Shown here one piece after another: positions 1 to 8,598 of a stretch of DNA of 64,000 nucleotides (position 1 is its first letter; every line of letters begins with the position of its first letter). This DNA is from Bacillota bacterium (GTDB lineage: Bacteria > Bacillota > Clostridia > Acetivibrionales > DSM-1351), in contig JAEZKZ010000036.1 in the NCBI GenBank assembly GCA_023415305.1, forward strand, positions 62,001 to 126,000, given 5' to 3'. The position numbers were made by a program, and so were the translations under genes. The notes beneath the pieces are model-generated. The model was not told the DNA's origin. It made no database searches and worked only from the letters and a program-made list of their open reading frames with translations.

Positions 1-1124
1 TTTGGGTGTGCACAAACCGGACAAACTTCGGGTGCTTTCTTACCCATGACAAGATGTCCGCAGTTGCGGCATTCCCACATGGTTTCTTCAGACTTTTCAA
101 AAACCTTCTGCATTTCAACGTTGCTAAGAAGTTCACGGTATCTTTCCTCGTGGGCTTTCTCAATTTTGGCAACCATCCTGAACTGAGCGGCTAGGGCAGT
201 AAAGCCTTCTTCCTCTGCATCCTTTGCAAAGCCTGCATACATATCAGTCCACTCGTAGTTTTCTCCCTCAGCCGCATGAAGTAAATTAGCCGCTGTATCT
301 CCCAGTTCTCCAAGTGCTTTAAACCAGAGCTTTGCATGTTCTTTTTCATTGTTGGCAGTTTCTTCAAAAATCGCGGCAATCTGCTCATAGCCTTCTTTTT
401 TTGCTACAGACGCAAAATAAGTATACTTATTTCTTGCCTGTGATTCACCAGCAAATGCTGCAGCTAGATTTTTTTCAGTTTTAGTTCCTTTGATGTTCAT
501 GGTAACTCCTCCTCTTTCATTTTGAATTTTAGTAAAATCAATTGCTCCATGTTTACAAATCGGACATATAAAATCCGATGGCAAATTTTCATCTTCATGT
601 ATATAGCCACAAATATTGCAACGCCACCCCTTCTTAGCTTCCTGGGTCGGTTTTGGTTTGATATATTTATGATAATATGTATAAGTAACAGATTCATCAT
701 TAGTAATTGAATTAGCATCAATTACTAATGCCTTGAACACTGAGTGAGTTCCGAAATCTATTACATCCATAACCTTGCAATATAGATATGAGTTTGTAAA
801 CTGGGATAAGTAAAAAAGTCCATTTTCACCTATTAACTTATCCTCATAACTTGATAATTTATCAACATTTTTACCTGATTGAAAACCAAAATGCTTAAAA
901 ACCTCAAAGGGGGTATCCTTCGTTAATATCGAAATATTAAATTCTTTGGATTTTAATATCATATCATGAGTGAAGTTTTGCTTACTTACGCCCACTGCAA
1001 TTACAAGAGGATTACTTGTAACTTGCATCACAGTATTAACGATACATCCATTACTTTTATCCCCATCCTTTGCTGCCAACACATACAAACCGTATCCAAT
1101 ATTAAAAAGGGCTTTGTTATCCAT
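1..1124 (-). CDS. Flavin reductase-rubredoxin-rubrerythrin fusion (3' end outside window)
   Basis: One open frame runs from ATG 1124 to the window edge (374 codons visible) without a stop. Residues about 1-160 resemble the FMN-binding flavin reductase part of high-molecular-weight rubredoxin (Hrb). Residues about 167-204 form a rubredoxin with CNIC (169-172) and CPIC (197-200). From Met209 a full rubrerythrin begins: ferritin-like diiron helices with an EKEH iron-ligand motif, then a second rubredoxin-like CRNC...CPVC knuckle at the edge. The family role is peroxide and oxygen reduction using electrons from NAD(P)H through flavin and rubredoxin. The start follows a GGAGGAA site and lies 32 bases after perR, suggesting a perR-led operon. 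Met209 (base 500) has its own AGGAGGAG site, so a separate rubrerythrin could also be made. I translated the junction by hand; the spacing 1124 to 500 is exactly 208 codons. Confidence 0.85.
   Translation of the reverse strand, partial: MDNKALFNIGYGLYVLAAKDGDKSNGCIVNTVMQVTSNPLVIAVGVSKQNFTHDMILKSKEFNISILTKDTPFEVFKHFGFQSGKNVDKLSSYEDKLIGENGLFYLSQFTNSYLYCKVMDVIDFGTHSVFKALVIDANSITNDESVTYTYYHKYIKPKPTQEAKKGWRCNICGYIHEDENLPSDFICPICKHGAIDFTKIQNERGGVTMNIKGTKTEKNLAAAFAGESQARNKYTYFASVAKKEGYEQIAAIFEETANNEKEHAKLWFKALGELGDTAANLLHAAEGENYEWTDMYAGFAKDAEEEGFTALAAQFRMVAKIEKAHEERYRELLSNVEMQKVFEKSEETMWECRNCGHLVMGKKAPEVCPVCAHP
498..513 (-). promoter_or_regulatory. Internal ribosome site and ATG for stand-alone rubrerythrin
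   Basis: AGGAGGAG at 506-513 stands 5 bases before an in-frame ATG (498-500). It lies inside the long flavin reductase-rubredoxin-rubrerythrin frame, exactly where rubrerythrin normally begins (MNIKGT). It may allow a second, shorter product. Confidence 0.6.
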
Positions 1125-1156
1125 GCAGTTCCTCCGAATTTGATAAATTATCGTTT

Positions 1157-1582
1157 CTAAACTACTGTCTTATCATTACAATAAGGGCATATTCCTTTAA
1201 AATAAACACATTTCTCATTGATTTGAAAATTCTCCAAACCATTGCCTTCAAAGTCATCAATGTTTATCTTAAAATCATATATTTTTTTACACTTGTAGCA
1301 TTTAAAATGACCATGATTAGCCAGAATACAATCATACCTTATTTCATTTTCTTCAATATATAGACCTCTAAGGATATTTGATTCAATGAAAAGACTTAGG
1401 GTGCTATAAACTGTTGTTTTTGATAAAGTCGGGATTTCTTTGACAACCTCTTGATAAATCTCATCAACAGTAGGATGAGATTTATTATCAACCAGATATT
1501 GGAGAATCTTTATTCTTTGAAGAGACGGTTTAATATTATTCTTTATAAGAGAATCAGCTAAATTTGCAATTTTCTTGCCCAT
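1157..1582 (-). CDS. perR: Fur-family regulator, PerR-like
   Basis: This 141-residue protein has the Fur-family plan: an N-terminal winged helix (PSLQRIKILQYL, then LSKTTVYSTLSLF as recognition helix) and a C-terminal metal and dimerisation domain with HGHFKCYKCK and a final CPYC. The two CxxC pairs (CYKC, CPYC) fit the structural zinc site of PerR/Fur proteins. The family represses peroxide-defence genes and is released when bound iron oxidises a histidine. The context is strong: the rubredoxin/rubrerythrin fusion follows directly on the same strand, and a flavodiiron protein is divergent. An AGAGGG site precedes the ATG. PerR is preferred over Fur or Zur because of this neighbourhood; metal choice cannot be read from sequence alone. 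Confidence 0.8.
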   Translation of the reverse strand: MGKKIANLADSLIKNNIKPSLQRIKILQYLVDNKSHPTVDEIYQEVVKEIPTLSKTTVYSTLSLFIESNILRGLYIEENEIRYDCILANHGHFKCYKCKKIYDFKINIDDFEGNGLENFQINEKCVYFKGICPYCNDKTVV

Positions 1583-1632
1583 GACAAACCCTCTTCTATA
1601 TGGTATGATTTCACAATTGTAACCATTACATA

Positions 1633-1664
1633 TTTAGTATACCTACTAAAAATTCGATTGTCAA
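1633..1664 (-). promoter_or_regulatory. perR promoter with overlapping palindromic operator
   Basis: On the minus strand TTGACA (1659-1664) and TATACT (1636-1641) are separated by exactly 17 bases, a near-ideal sigma-A promoter. An 18-base inverted repeat, TTTAGTAGGTATACTAAA (1633-1650, perfect 7-base arms, 4-base centre), covers the -10 box. A bound repressor would block the promoter. Autoregulation by the adjacent PerR-like protein is the simplest reading, though the arms are not a textbook PerR box. Confidence 0.7.
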
Positions 1665-1839
1665 TCAGCCAAAACCGTAGTTTTTTTAAATAATTCCTAT
1701 AGTTTCAAAATTGCTATAATTGCTTTCATATGTTATTATTACTGTATTAGTTGTATAAATTAAGTATGTATAAATGTTATATATGTTTTAATATTTGTAT
1801 GTTTATTAATAGAATAAATTTTGATTGGAGATGAAATTT

Positions 1840-3048
1840 GTGTATTGTGTTCAGGAAATAACACCAAACATATTTTGGGTCGGTGGCAGTGACAGGCGCT
1901 TAGAGCTTTTTGAAAATATGTTTCCATTACCGAATGGTGTGGCATATAATTCTTATTTGATTATGGATGAAAAAACAGCCCTGGTTGATACTGTTGACCG
2001 TTCCATTAGTGAATTATATCTTGAAAATATTACTCATGTATTAGGTGGCCGTGAGCTCGATTACCTAATCGTAAATCATATGGAGCCCGACCATTGTGCC
2101 AATATTGAGGACATTGTGCGTCGTTATCCCAATGTCAGACTCGTGGGCAACAAAAAGACGTTCCAATTTATGGAACAGTTTTATAAAATGGATATGACCT
2201 CTAACTATCTCGAGGTTAAGGATGGCGATGAGCTATCCTTTGGCGGTACAACACTTCGCTTTTATACCGCTCCCATGGTTCATTGGCCTGAGGTTATGGT
2301 AACATATGAAGTGTCCCGAGGCATTTTATTTTCTGCAGATGCTTTTGGTTCCTTCGGTGCTTTTTCAGGAAATCTCTTTGCTGATGAGATGGATTATATT
2401 GATATCGATGAAGCCAGACGCTATTACTCAAATATTGTAGGCCGTTATGGTTCTCAGGTTCAGGCTTTATTCAAAAAGTTGGCAGGACTTGAAATCAATA
2501 TGATTTGTGCTTTACATGGTTATATCTGGCGTGGTGAAAAAATCCCCTTTATCCTTGATTTGTACGATAAGTGGAGCCGTTATGAGCCTGAGAAGAAGGG
2601 TGTGGTATTTGTCTACGCATCCATGTATGGTAATACAGAAAATATAGTCCAGATTTTAGCGAATAAACTTGCTCAGCGAGGTATTCGTGACATGCACATG
2701 TATGATGTATCAAAGACTCATGCTTCATATATCATTTCAGATTTATGGAAATACAGCAATATGGTACTTGCATCCCCTACCTACAATATGCAGCTTTATT
2801 TTGGTATGGATGCAATACTCAAAGATATTTCGGTACTTGGCTTAAAGGACCGTAAGGTGTCTATCATAGGTAATCACAGCTGGGCAAGTGCCGCGTTAAA
2901 ATCCATGAAAGAACATGTTGAGGCTTTGCAGAATATGGAACTGGTGGGTGAACCAATGGATGTCCGTTCTTCCATGAAGGCAGACCGGGAACCTGACCTT
3001 GACAAACTTGCTGATGCTATTTATACATCCATTATGGAATCAAAATAG
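1840..3048 (+). CDS. Flavodiiron protein (oxygen/NO reductase)
   Basis: About 402 residues. The N-terminal metallo-beta-lactamase-like domain carries the diiron ligands HxExDH (about 80-85), then H148, D167 and H226 (in LHGYIWRG). A flavodoxin domain starts near residue 255 (VVFVYASMYGNTENI, an FMN phosphate loop). There is no C-terminal rubredoxin, so it needs a separate donor, plausibly the Hrb-type fusion encoded divergently. The family reduces O2 to water or NO to N2O. Start choice: a GTG at 1840 has TTGGAG nine bases upstream and gives the family-typical N-terminus VYCVQEITPNIFWVGG. The in-frame ATG at 1831 touches the GGAG with no spacing. An intrinsic-terminator-like palindrome follows at 3062-3107. 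Confidence 0.9.
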   Translation: MYCVQEITPNIFWVGGSDRRLELFENMFPLPNGVAYNSYLIMDEKTALVDTVDRSISELYLENITHVLGGRELDYLIVNHMEPDHCANIEDIVRRYPNVRLVGNKKTFQFMEQFYKMDMTSNYLEVKDGDELSFGGTTLRFYTAPMVHWPEVMVTYEVSRGILFSADAFGSFGAFSGNLFADEMDYIDIDEARRYYSNIVGRYGSQVQALFKKLAGLEINMICALHGYIWRGEKIPFILDLYDKWSRYEPEKKGVVFVYASMYGNTENIVQILANKLAQRGIRDMHMYDVSKTHASYIISDLWKYSNMVLASPTYNMQLYFGMDAILKDISVLGLKDRKVSIIGNHSWASAALKSMKEHVEALQNMELVGEPMDVRSSMKADREPDLDKLADAIYTSIMESK

Positions 3049-3061
3049 TTAAAAAAACTGA

Positions 3062-3107
3062 GGGTCTATAGTAAAATTGGCTGAATAAGCCATTTTGCCA
3101 TAGACCC
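3062..3107. repeat. Palindromic element after the flavodiiron gene, likely terminator
   Basis: A long imperfect hairpin runs from GGGTCTATAG to the matching CTATAGACCC-type arm, with the core AAAATTGGCTGAATAAGCCATTTTG. A TTT run follows on the plus strand. It lies between convergent genes, so it probably ends transcription. The same core and outer GGGTCT/AGACCC arms recur at 15872-15926, which suggests a dispersed palindromic repeat family. Confidence 0.7.
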
Positions 3108-3133
3108 TTTACTGTCTTAACATAATATTATTA

Positions 3134-3697
3134 CTAAAATTTCTCAAATTCATTTTTTAATATACCGTAAACTAATGAATCTGAATATGTTCCATCATGA
3201 CGTAAATAATGCTCACGTAATTTCCCCTCACAGGTCATATTGCATTTTTGCATTACTTTACCTGAAGCCGGATTATCGATGTCATGCTTCGCAGTAATTT
3301 TGTGTATACCTACCTCTTTAAAAAGAAAGCTCATTACGGCAGATAATGCTTCACTAGTTATTCCTTTATTCCAATAGTTGTATCCGATACAGTAACCTAT
3401 TTCACAGTTACAATTTTTTTCGTCTATAGCTGTTGTTGATATACTTCCAACAATTTCATTGTTTATATCTATTGCCCAATGATAAACATTCATAAATGAA
3501 TACTGGTTAATGGTATCTGACAGAAAGATTTCAACATCTTCTATGGTTTTATACGGCGTCCAAGTAAGAAATTTAGTAACCCTCTCATCAGTAGCGTAGT
3601 TTTTATACATGAATGTTGCGTCAGAAATATCGAACTTTCTAAGTCTCAATCTCTTTGTTCGAAGCTCCTGAGTACCTTTATGAATAAGCATATTCAT
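3134..3697 (-). CDS. GNAT acetyltransferase, RimJ/RimL type
   Basis: About 187 residues with the RimJ-type opening (TKRLRLRKFDISDA), a beta4 stretch (GSISTTAI, IGYCIG) and the acetyl-CoA loop region YWNKGITSEAL, followed by HKITAKHDIDNPASGKVMQKC, the usual GNAT C-terminal Asn/Ser segment. Members acetylate ribosomal proteins, other N-termini, or small amines and antibiotics. The substrate cannot be named. The ATG at 3697 follows GAGGGGTGGG closely; a second ATG at 3691 has better spacing and is equally possible. It is convergent with the flavodiiron gene and appears monocistronic. Confidence 0.75.
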   Translation of the reverse strand: MNMLIHKGTQELRTKRLRLRKFDISDATFMYKNYATDERVTKFLTWTPYKTIEDVEIFLSDTINQYSFMNVYHWAIDINNEIVGSISTTAIDEKNCNCEIGYCIGYNYWNKGITSEALSAVMSFLFKEVGIHKITAKHDIDNPASGKVMQKCNMTCEGKLREHYLRHDGTYSDSLVYGILKNEFEKF

Positions 3698-3828
3698 CCC
3701 ACCCCTCAATATATAAAATTTATTATTTTATATATTAACTCAGTATTGTAAAATTATCCAGCCTTTCCATCATTATTATTTACATCTTACTTTATAATTC
3801 ATAAAATTACACCTCATATTTATAGAAA

Positions 3829-4299
3829 TTAATTCATTAATGCAATTCCAATATTTAAATATGTGGCAAAAAGAATCCAAAGTAGATACGGAATCATCAG
3901 GTATCCAGCCACTTTTGAAATCTTATAGAACCATACAGTAGTCAAAAAGACCAAAACATCTAATATAAGAATAACTGCAACAGCTATCCAATACAACTCA
4001 AAACGGAAAAATACAATGGGCCAGAGAAAATTAACAAGCAGCTGTATCCAGTATAAATTAATTGCTTTTTGACTCTCAGGTGTCTTTGGCTTTTGGTAAA
4101 TAATATACACAGCAATCCCCATTAAAAGGTATAGTATCGGCCAAATAATTCCAAAAAGCCACCCCGGTGGCGATAACGGTGGTTTCTTAAGCGTTGTGAA
4201 GCTTTGCCCCATGTTACCTGAGAATAAACTACCGAGTACACCTACCAACTCTGTTATAAGGATAATGGCAATAAGCTGGAACCAGTTTATTTTCTTCAT
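3829..4299 (-). CDS. tspO: TspO/MBR family membrane protein
   Basis: About 156 residues with five predicted membrane helices. Hallmarks are KKPPLSPPGWLFGIIWPILYLLMG (first loop and helix 2), LYWIQLLVNFLWPIVFF and a C-terminal LLWILFATYLNIGIAL, all typical of the tryptophan-rich sensory protein/peripheral benzodiazepine receptor family. Family members bind porphyrins and take part in tetrapyrrole or oxidative stress responses. The frame is open further upstream, but the start at 4299 has GGAGGTG eight bases before ATG and matches the family N-terminus. It stands alone; its neighbours are unrelated. Confidence 0.88.
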   Translation of the reverse strand: MKKINWFQLIAIILITELVGVLGSLFSGNMGQSFTTLKKPPLSPPGWLFGIIWPILYLLMGIAVYIIYQKPKTPESQKAINLYWIQLLVNFLWPIVFFRFELYWIAVAVILILDVLVFLTTVWFYKISKVAGYLMIPYLLWILFATYLNIGIALMN

Positions 4300-4486
4300 A
4301 AAAAGCACCTCCGCATTATTATATGCTGGGGCGGATGCGTTTATTAATATGTACGCGCAGATCATCGCTGGCCGTGTGATCTGCGGCGGAGACATAGAAT
4401 TTCTTACACCTTGTATGGAGAAAAGAACCATTTACCTCTTGGGCAAATGGTTCCTTAATAAAAACAAAGTGGTATTTTATACAGTT

Positions 4487-6094
4487 CTATTTCAGATAAT
4501 CTACAGCAGCTCTTTCGATAGCCAATCCGTTAGTGTAGCGTTTCATAAATTCATTAAACCCTGCAACATCTGAAGGATCAGGTTCTACGATACTTCCCTT
4601 TTGTCCATCGAAAACCTTCTGATTGAGAAAATCGTCCAGAGACTCATTTTCCTTTCGATTTACCATGTAAGATGCCAGCAAGGCAATACCCCAGGCTCCA
4701 CCTTCTCCGGCATTTTCCATAACCGATACCGGAGCGTTAACTGCAGCGGCCATGATTTTCTGTCCAACTTCCTTTGTCTTGAAAAAGCCCCCATGGCCCA
4801 AAATTTTATCTACCTTTACCATTTCCTTTTCCAAAAGAATATTCATGCCTATTTTTAAAGCACCAAGTGATGTAAATAAATTGACACGCATAAAGTTAGC
4901 CAGATTAAATTTGCTGTGTGAACTACGCACAAACAGGGGACGACCTTCTTCAAAATGAGTCATATGCTCACCTGATAAGTACCCATAGGATAATAAACCT
5001 CCGCAGTCCGGGTCACCTTGTAGTGCCATACCAAGTAAAGTGTCATAGAGTTTTGGTTTGTCAATCTCCATGCCTAACGCTTTAATTGCTTCAGCGAATA
5101 ATCCAATCCAAGCATCGTAATTGGATGTACAATTGTTGGAATGCGCCATAGCTACCAGTTTACCATCGGGTGTTGTCACCAGATCTATCTCTGAATATGC
5201 CTTAGACAATTCCTTTTCGAGTACAATCATCGCAAATACGGATGTTCCTGCAGACACATTACCGGTACGAGCAGCCACACTGTTGGTAGCAACCATTCCG
5301 GTTCCCGCATCACCCTCGGGTGGACACATAGGAATACCTGGCTGCAGCTGTCCGGTAATATCCAGGAGCTTCGCTCCCTCTGGTGTTAATTCACCAGCTT
5401 TATCTCCGGATACCAGAACAGTCGGGAGGATATTCTCCAATTTCCATGGGAAGTTTTGTTGGGCAACCAGTTTATTGAATTGCTCAACCATTTGTACATT
5501 GAATACTTTAGTCTTTGAGTCAATTGGGAAAACTCCCGATGCCTCACCGATCCCCAAAACTTTTTGTCCGGTTAATTTCCAATGTATATAGCCGGCAAGT
5601 GTTGTTATATAACTTATTTCAGATACATGCTTTTCCTGATTCAAGATGGCTTGATAAAGATGCGCAATACTCCATCTTTGTGGAATAGGATAATTAAACA
5701 ATGTGGTCAGTGCCTCTGAAGCCTGACCTGTTATATTGTTACGCCAGGTACGAAATCGTGTTAATAGATTTCCGTTCTTATCGAAAGCCATATAACCATG
5801 CATCATACCACTAAACCCAATTGAGCGAACAGATTTTATATCTACACCAAACCGACTCTTGACACTGCTGACCATATTCTGGTAACTGTCCTGAATGCCC
5901 TTCCAAATGTCCTCTAAGCTATAGGTCCAAATATTATTTACATAACTGTTTTCCCATTCATGGCTACCGGATGCGATTGGTGCATTGTCTGTACCTATAA
6001 GGACGGTTTTGATTCGAGTCGATCCCAACTCAATTCCGACTACTGTTTGTCCATTAACAATAACATTTTTAATTTCATTAAATTCAAGGCTCAT
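4487..6094 (-). CDS. FGGY-family sugar kinase (AraK-like ribulokinase candidate)
   Basis: 535 residues, an FGGY kinase of the ASKHA fold. It shows the phosphate-1 motif GIELGSTRIKTVLIG (about 20-34), GFSGMMHGYMAF, the substrate/ATP segment EGDAGTGMVATNSVAARTGNVSAGTS, and the C-terminal GHGGFFKTKEVGQKI and ENAGEGGAWGIALLAS motifs. It phosphorylates a sugar or polyol in the cytoplasm. It resembles the divergent clostridial group often labelled ATPase or xylulokinase, to which the alternative ribulokinase AraK belongs; that assignment is from memory of the family and is uncertain. It is the last gene of the ABC importer operon, set off by a 322-base leader. AGAGGAG precedes the ATG. Confidence 0.75.
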   Translation of the reverse strand: MSLEFNEIKNVIVNGQTVVGIELGSTRIKTVLIGTDNAPIASGSHEWENSYVNNIWTYSLEDIWKGIQDSYQNMVSSVKSRFGVDIKSVRSIGFSGMMHGYMAFDKNGNLLTRFRTWRNNITGQASEALTTLFNYPIPQRWSIAHLYQAILNQEKHVSEISYITTLAGYIHWKLTGQKVLGIGEASGVFPIDSKTKVFNVQMVEQFNKLVAQQNFPWKLENILPTVLVSGDKAGELTPEGAKLLDITGQLQPGIPMCPPEGDAGTGMVATNSVAARTGNVSAGTSVFAMIVLEKELSKAYSEIDLVTTPDGKLVAMAHSNNCTSNYDAWIGLFAEAIKALGMEIDKPKLYDTLLGMALQGDPDCGGLLSYGYLSGEHMTHFEEGRPLFVRSSHSKFNLANFMRVNLFTSLGALKIGMNILLEKEMVKVDKILGHGGFFKTKEVGQKIMAAAVNAPVSVMENAGEGGAWGIALLASYMVNRKENESLDDFLNQKVFDGQKGSIVEPDPSDVAGFNEFMKRYTNGLAIERAAVDYLK

Positions 6095-6416
6095 ATTCTT
6101 TCTCCTCTAAGCTGTGTATTTTAGCTTTTTGTATAGCTTTTATAGGTTAACATCCCTTAGTATTGTTATTCGACATTCACCGCTTATTTCCTTCCAAATA
6201 AAATGTGGTAATCATCTTTTTATCAGTCAACCTTTTTATCTTGTCTTATATATAAATATAGCATACATAGCCGTCGGCAAATTTAAACTTAGGCTCTACC
6301 CCTTCCTTTCGGGGATACTCTTTACTTTAACCCGGCTGGATTGAGAAGATTAATCATGAGTATTTAACACACGCAATTCAATGTTACAGTTATATCAATG
6401 ATGGACTTGTCGGTAT
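6095..6416 (-). other. 322-base intercistronic leader before the kinase gene
   Basis: There is no good coding frame here. On the minus strand the middle (about 6235-6335) looks structured: CCAGCCGGGTT, a CCCC-GAAAGGAA-GGGG hairpin, then GAGCCTAAG paired with a later GGCTATG around GCCGACGGC. A nine-codon frame (6147-6176, MSNNNTKGC) with a GGAAGGAA site lies further down. I could not match the region to a known riboswitch; it may be a regulatory RNA or decayed sequence. Confidence 0.4.
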
Positions 6417-7490
6417 TTATATCTTATTCTTCTTTCGCGAACAAATGACACTCTGAAGTACAATAAAGAAGCATAGCATCGCTGCCCGTGTGATCTGTGG
6501 CCACCACGGGTCCTGGCTGCCTATTGCAGTAACCACCAGTAATGCAATTCCGCTTGTCAGTACGCCGAATAGAGTACCAAAGATATTACCTACGCCGCCT
6601 GTAAGTAGTGTGCCACCAATAATGGACGCAGCGATGGCATCCATTTCAAGACCGGTTGCCTGCTGAACCGAGCCCGAACGAGTATGGAAAAGGTATAAGA
6701 ATCCGCCGATACCTGCAAGCAAGCCGCAAAGCAAATGAGCATAAAACCTGGTTTTCTTTACGTTTATACCAAGCATCAGGGCACTTTGCGCATTCCCGCC
6801 AACTGCATAAAAGCTGCGTCCGAGTTTTGTCTTCTTGAGTAACCAGAACATCAGACAGACTATAATAAGCGCTACAATAACTCCGTATTCCAGGTTTGAC
6901 TGAATGAAAACGCCCTTCCTATTGACATCACCTATAAAGGGAATCTGTATTCGGGCCCCCGACAGCTTCTCAAAACCAGGGTTATCCACCTGTATCTGAT
7001 TTACTTCTATCAAAGCAACTAAACCTCGGCCCAAGAACATACCTGCAAGGGTAACGATAAAAGGCTGCATATCCAGATATGCCACAAGGAACCCTTGAAC
7101 TGCGCCGAATGTCAGACCGATGGCCAAGGCCAGAATAAGAGAGGTAAAAAAGTTAAAACCATAGTTGTTAAGACATACAATACAGGCTGTACAAATAAGT
7201 GCTGTCGAGCCTCCTACCGAAATATCAATACTGCCCGTTATCATGACTATAGTAAGCCCACAGGCAATTACGATCAGAGCTGCGTTTTCATTGAATAGGT
7301 TAAAAAACATTTGTACCTTACTGAAACCTTTATCTCCAAGGAAGACAATAGCAAGTATATAGATTGCAATAAACAGTGAAATAGTTATTGTCAGTAAGAA
7401 AGTGGTATCTGTCAGAGAATCCTTAAGTTTCAACTTCTTCTGAATAACTGTTATATTGTCGGAACCTTGAGTCCTATTCTCGAGTGACAT
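6417..7490 (-). CDS. Sugar ABC transporter permease, YjfF-like
   Basis: About 357 residues with roughly ten hydrophobic segments and the RbsC/BPD_transp_2 signature ALIVIACGLTIVMITGSIDISVGG, followed by GALAxG-like and NxxGT-type motifs (GVGNIFGTLFGVLTSG). It is the second permease of the importer. The start at 7490 sits ten bases after AGGAG and one base after the previous stop, which argues for translational coupling. In E. coli the equivalent YtfT/YjfF pair imports galactofuranose; the substrate here is unknown but probably a furanose pentose or hexose. Confidence 0.85.
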   Translation of the reverse strand: MSLENRTQGSDNITVIQKKLKLKDSLTDTTFLLTITISLFIAIYILAIVFLGDKGFSKVQMFFNLFNENAALIVIACGLTIVMITGSIDISVGGSTALICTACIVCLNNYGFNFFTSLILALAIGLTFGAVQGFLVAYLDMQPFIVTLAGMFLGRGLVALIEVNQIQVDNPGFEKLSGARIQIPFIGDVNRKGVFIQSNLEYGVIVALIIVCLMFWLLKKTKLGRSFYAVGGNAQSALMLGINVKKTRFYAHLLCGLLAGIGGFLYLFHTRSGSVQQATGLEMDAIAASIIGGTLLTGGVGNIFGTLFGVLTSGIALLVVTAIGSQDPWWPQITRAAMLCFFIVLQSVICSRKKNKI

Positions 7491-7491
7491 A

Positions 7492-8598
7492 CTAGCCACG
7501 CTCCTTTACATCGCCTGCAGTCATTCTGAATGATACATTTTTTTTGTCAAAGAAGCTTTTGACAATTGGTGTCTGAATGGCTACAAGTATAATAATTATC
7601 ACAGCCTTGAAGACCGGTACGGCATTTGTGTTGACATTAAGCGTAGTCAGCATGGAGGTCAGAGTCTGGATGGTATATGCTCCAATAATCGAACCTGTCA
7701 TATTGAATTTGCCTCCACCCAATGAATTACCCCCAAGGGCGACTGCCAAAATAACATCCATTTCAATGCTAGGTACTATTGTGTAAGGATTAACAGTTTG
7801 TACCCTGCTTGATTGAATGAAACCGGCAATACCCACACAAAGACCCAATATGACAAATGATAAAAACTTAATCATTGCCGGATTAAGACCGTTCAGTCTT
7901 GAGGATTTATCATTGATACCTACAGACTGTGTATACAGACCTAGGTTGGTTTTTTTCAGCATAAGGAAAGTTATAACGACAACAACAATGCTAATAAGTA
8001 TCGGTGTCGGTATAGGTATTTTCGGAATAAAGTTGCCGTAATATCCAAAGGTCTCCACGGCTTTAGGCTTCAGCCCACCCATTGCCATTGAGCCTATGGA
8101 TCGGCCTGCTGTAAAGAGGATGAGTGTTGCAACCATGGGTTGAATTTTAAATTTTGAAACAAGAATACCATTAAAGGCCCCGCAAGCTACTCCGGCAAGA
8201 CAGCCAAGTAAGAGTGCGACTATAATGGGTGCCTTCAATTCAGCTGGTTGAGTTTCGTTCCCACAAAGGACCCGCATAATAACTCCTCCAACAATGGCTA
8301 TTGTCGCACCTACACTTATATCCTGGCCTCTGGAAGAGGCAGTAACCAGTGTCATTCCTATAGAAAGAATGACAAGCTCTGTTGAATTATTAAGTATATT
8401 AACTAAATTCCCTATTAAGACAGGATTACCAATACTGTCTTTGCCCAGGCTGATTCTCAGAAAACCCGGATTGATAAATATGTTAATTAACAAGAGAAAT
8501 GCTAGAAACGCAATTGGAATAAACAATCTGTGCTCCATTACTGCTTTAAGGACAGATGTAGAACGGTCGGTATCAAGTTTAGTACTGATTTTGGTCAT
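7492..8598 (-). CDS. Sugar ABC transporter permease, YtfT-like
   Basis: 368 residues. It carries the branched-chain/ribose permease signature LVILSIGMTLVTASSRGQDISVGA near residue 80-100 and a LAVALGGNSLGGGKFNMTGSIIGA loop, which contacts the ATPase. Its start overlaps the ATPase stop by 20 bases, as expected in a tight operon. It pairs with the YjfF-like permease to make a heterodimeric membrane pore. Confidence 0.87.
   Translation of the reverse strand: MTKISTKLDTDRSTSVLKAVMEHRLFIPIAFLAFLLLINIFINPGFLRISLGKDSIGNPVLIGNLVNILNNSTELVILSIGMTLVTASSRGQDISVGATIAIVGGVIMRVLCGNETQPAELKAPIIVALLLGCLAGVACGAFNGILVSKFKIQPMVATLILFTAGRSIGSMAMGGLKPKAVETFGYYGNFIPKIPIPTPILISIVVVVITFLMLKKTNLGLYTQSVGINDKSSRLNGLNPAMIKFLSFVILGLCVGIAGFIQSSRVQTVNPYTIVPSIEMDVILAVALGGNSLGGGKFNMTGSIIGAYTIQTLTSMLTTLNVNTNAVPVFKAVIIIILVAIQTPIVKSFFDKKNVSFRMTAGDVKERG

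Noticed and set aside
497..721. 74-codon minus-strand frame
   Set aside because: It is a +1 frame of the rubredoxin part; the true frame carries CNIC and CPIC and stays open.
5121..5591. 156-codon plus-strand frame
   Set aside because: It lies antisense within the FGGY kinase gene, has no ribosome site and no recognisable motif.
6230..6340. c-di-GMP-I (GEMM) or twister-sister RNA
   Set aside because: GCCGGGTT, CCTAAG and GCCGACGGC each recall parts of these RNAs, but the order is wrong and GCAAAGC or the ribozyme core is missing on both strands.
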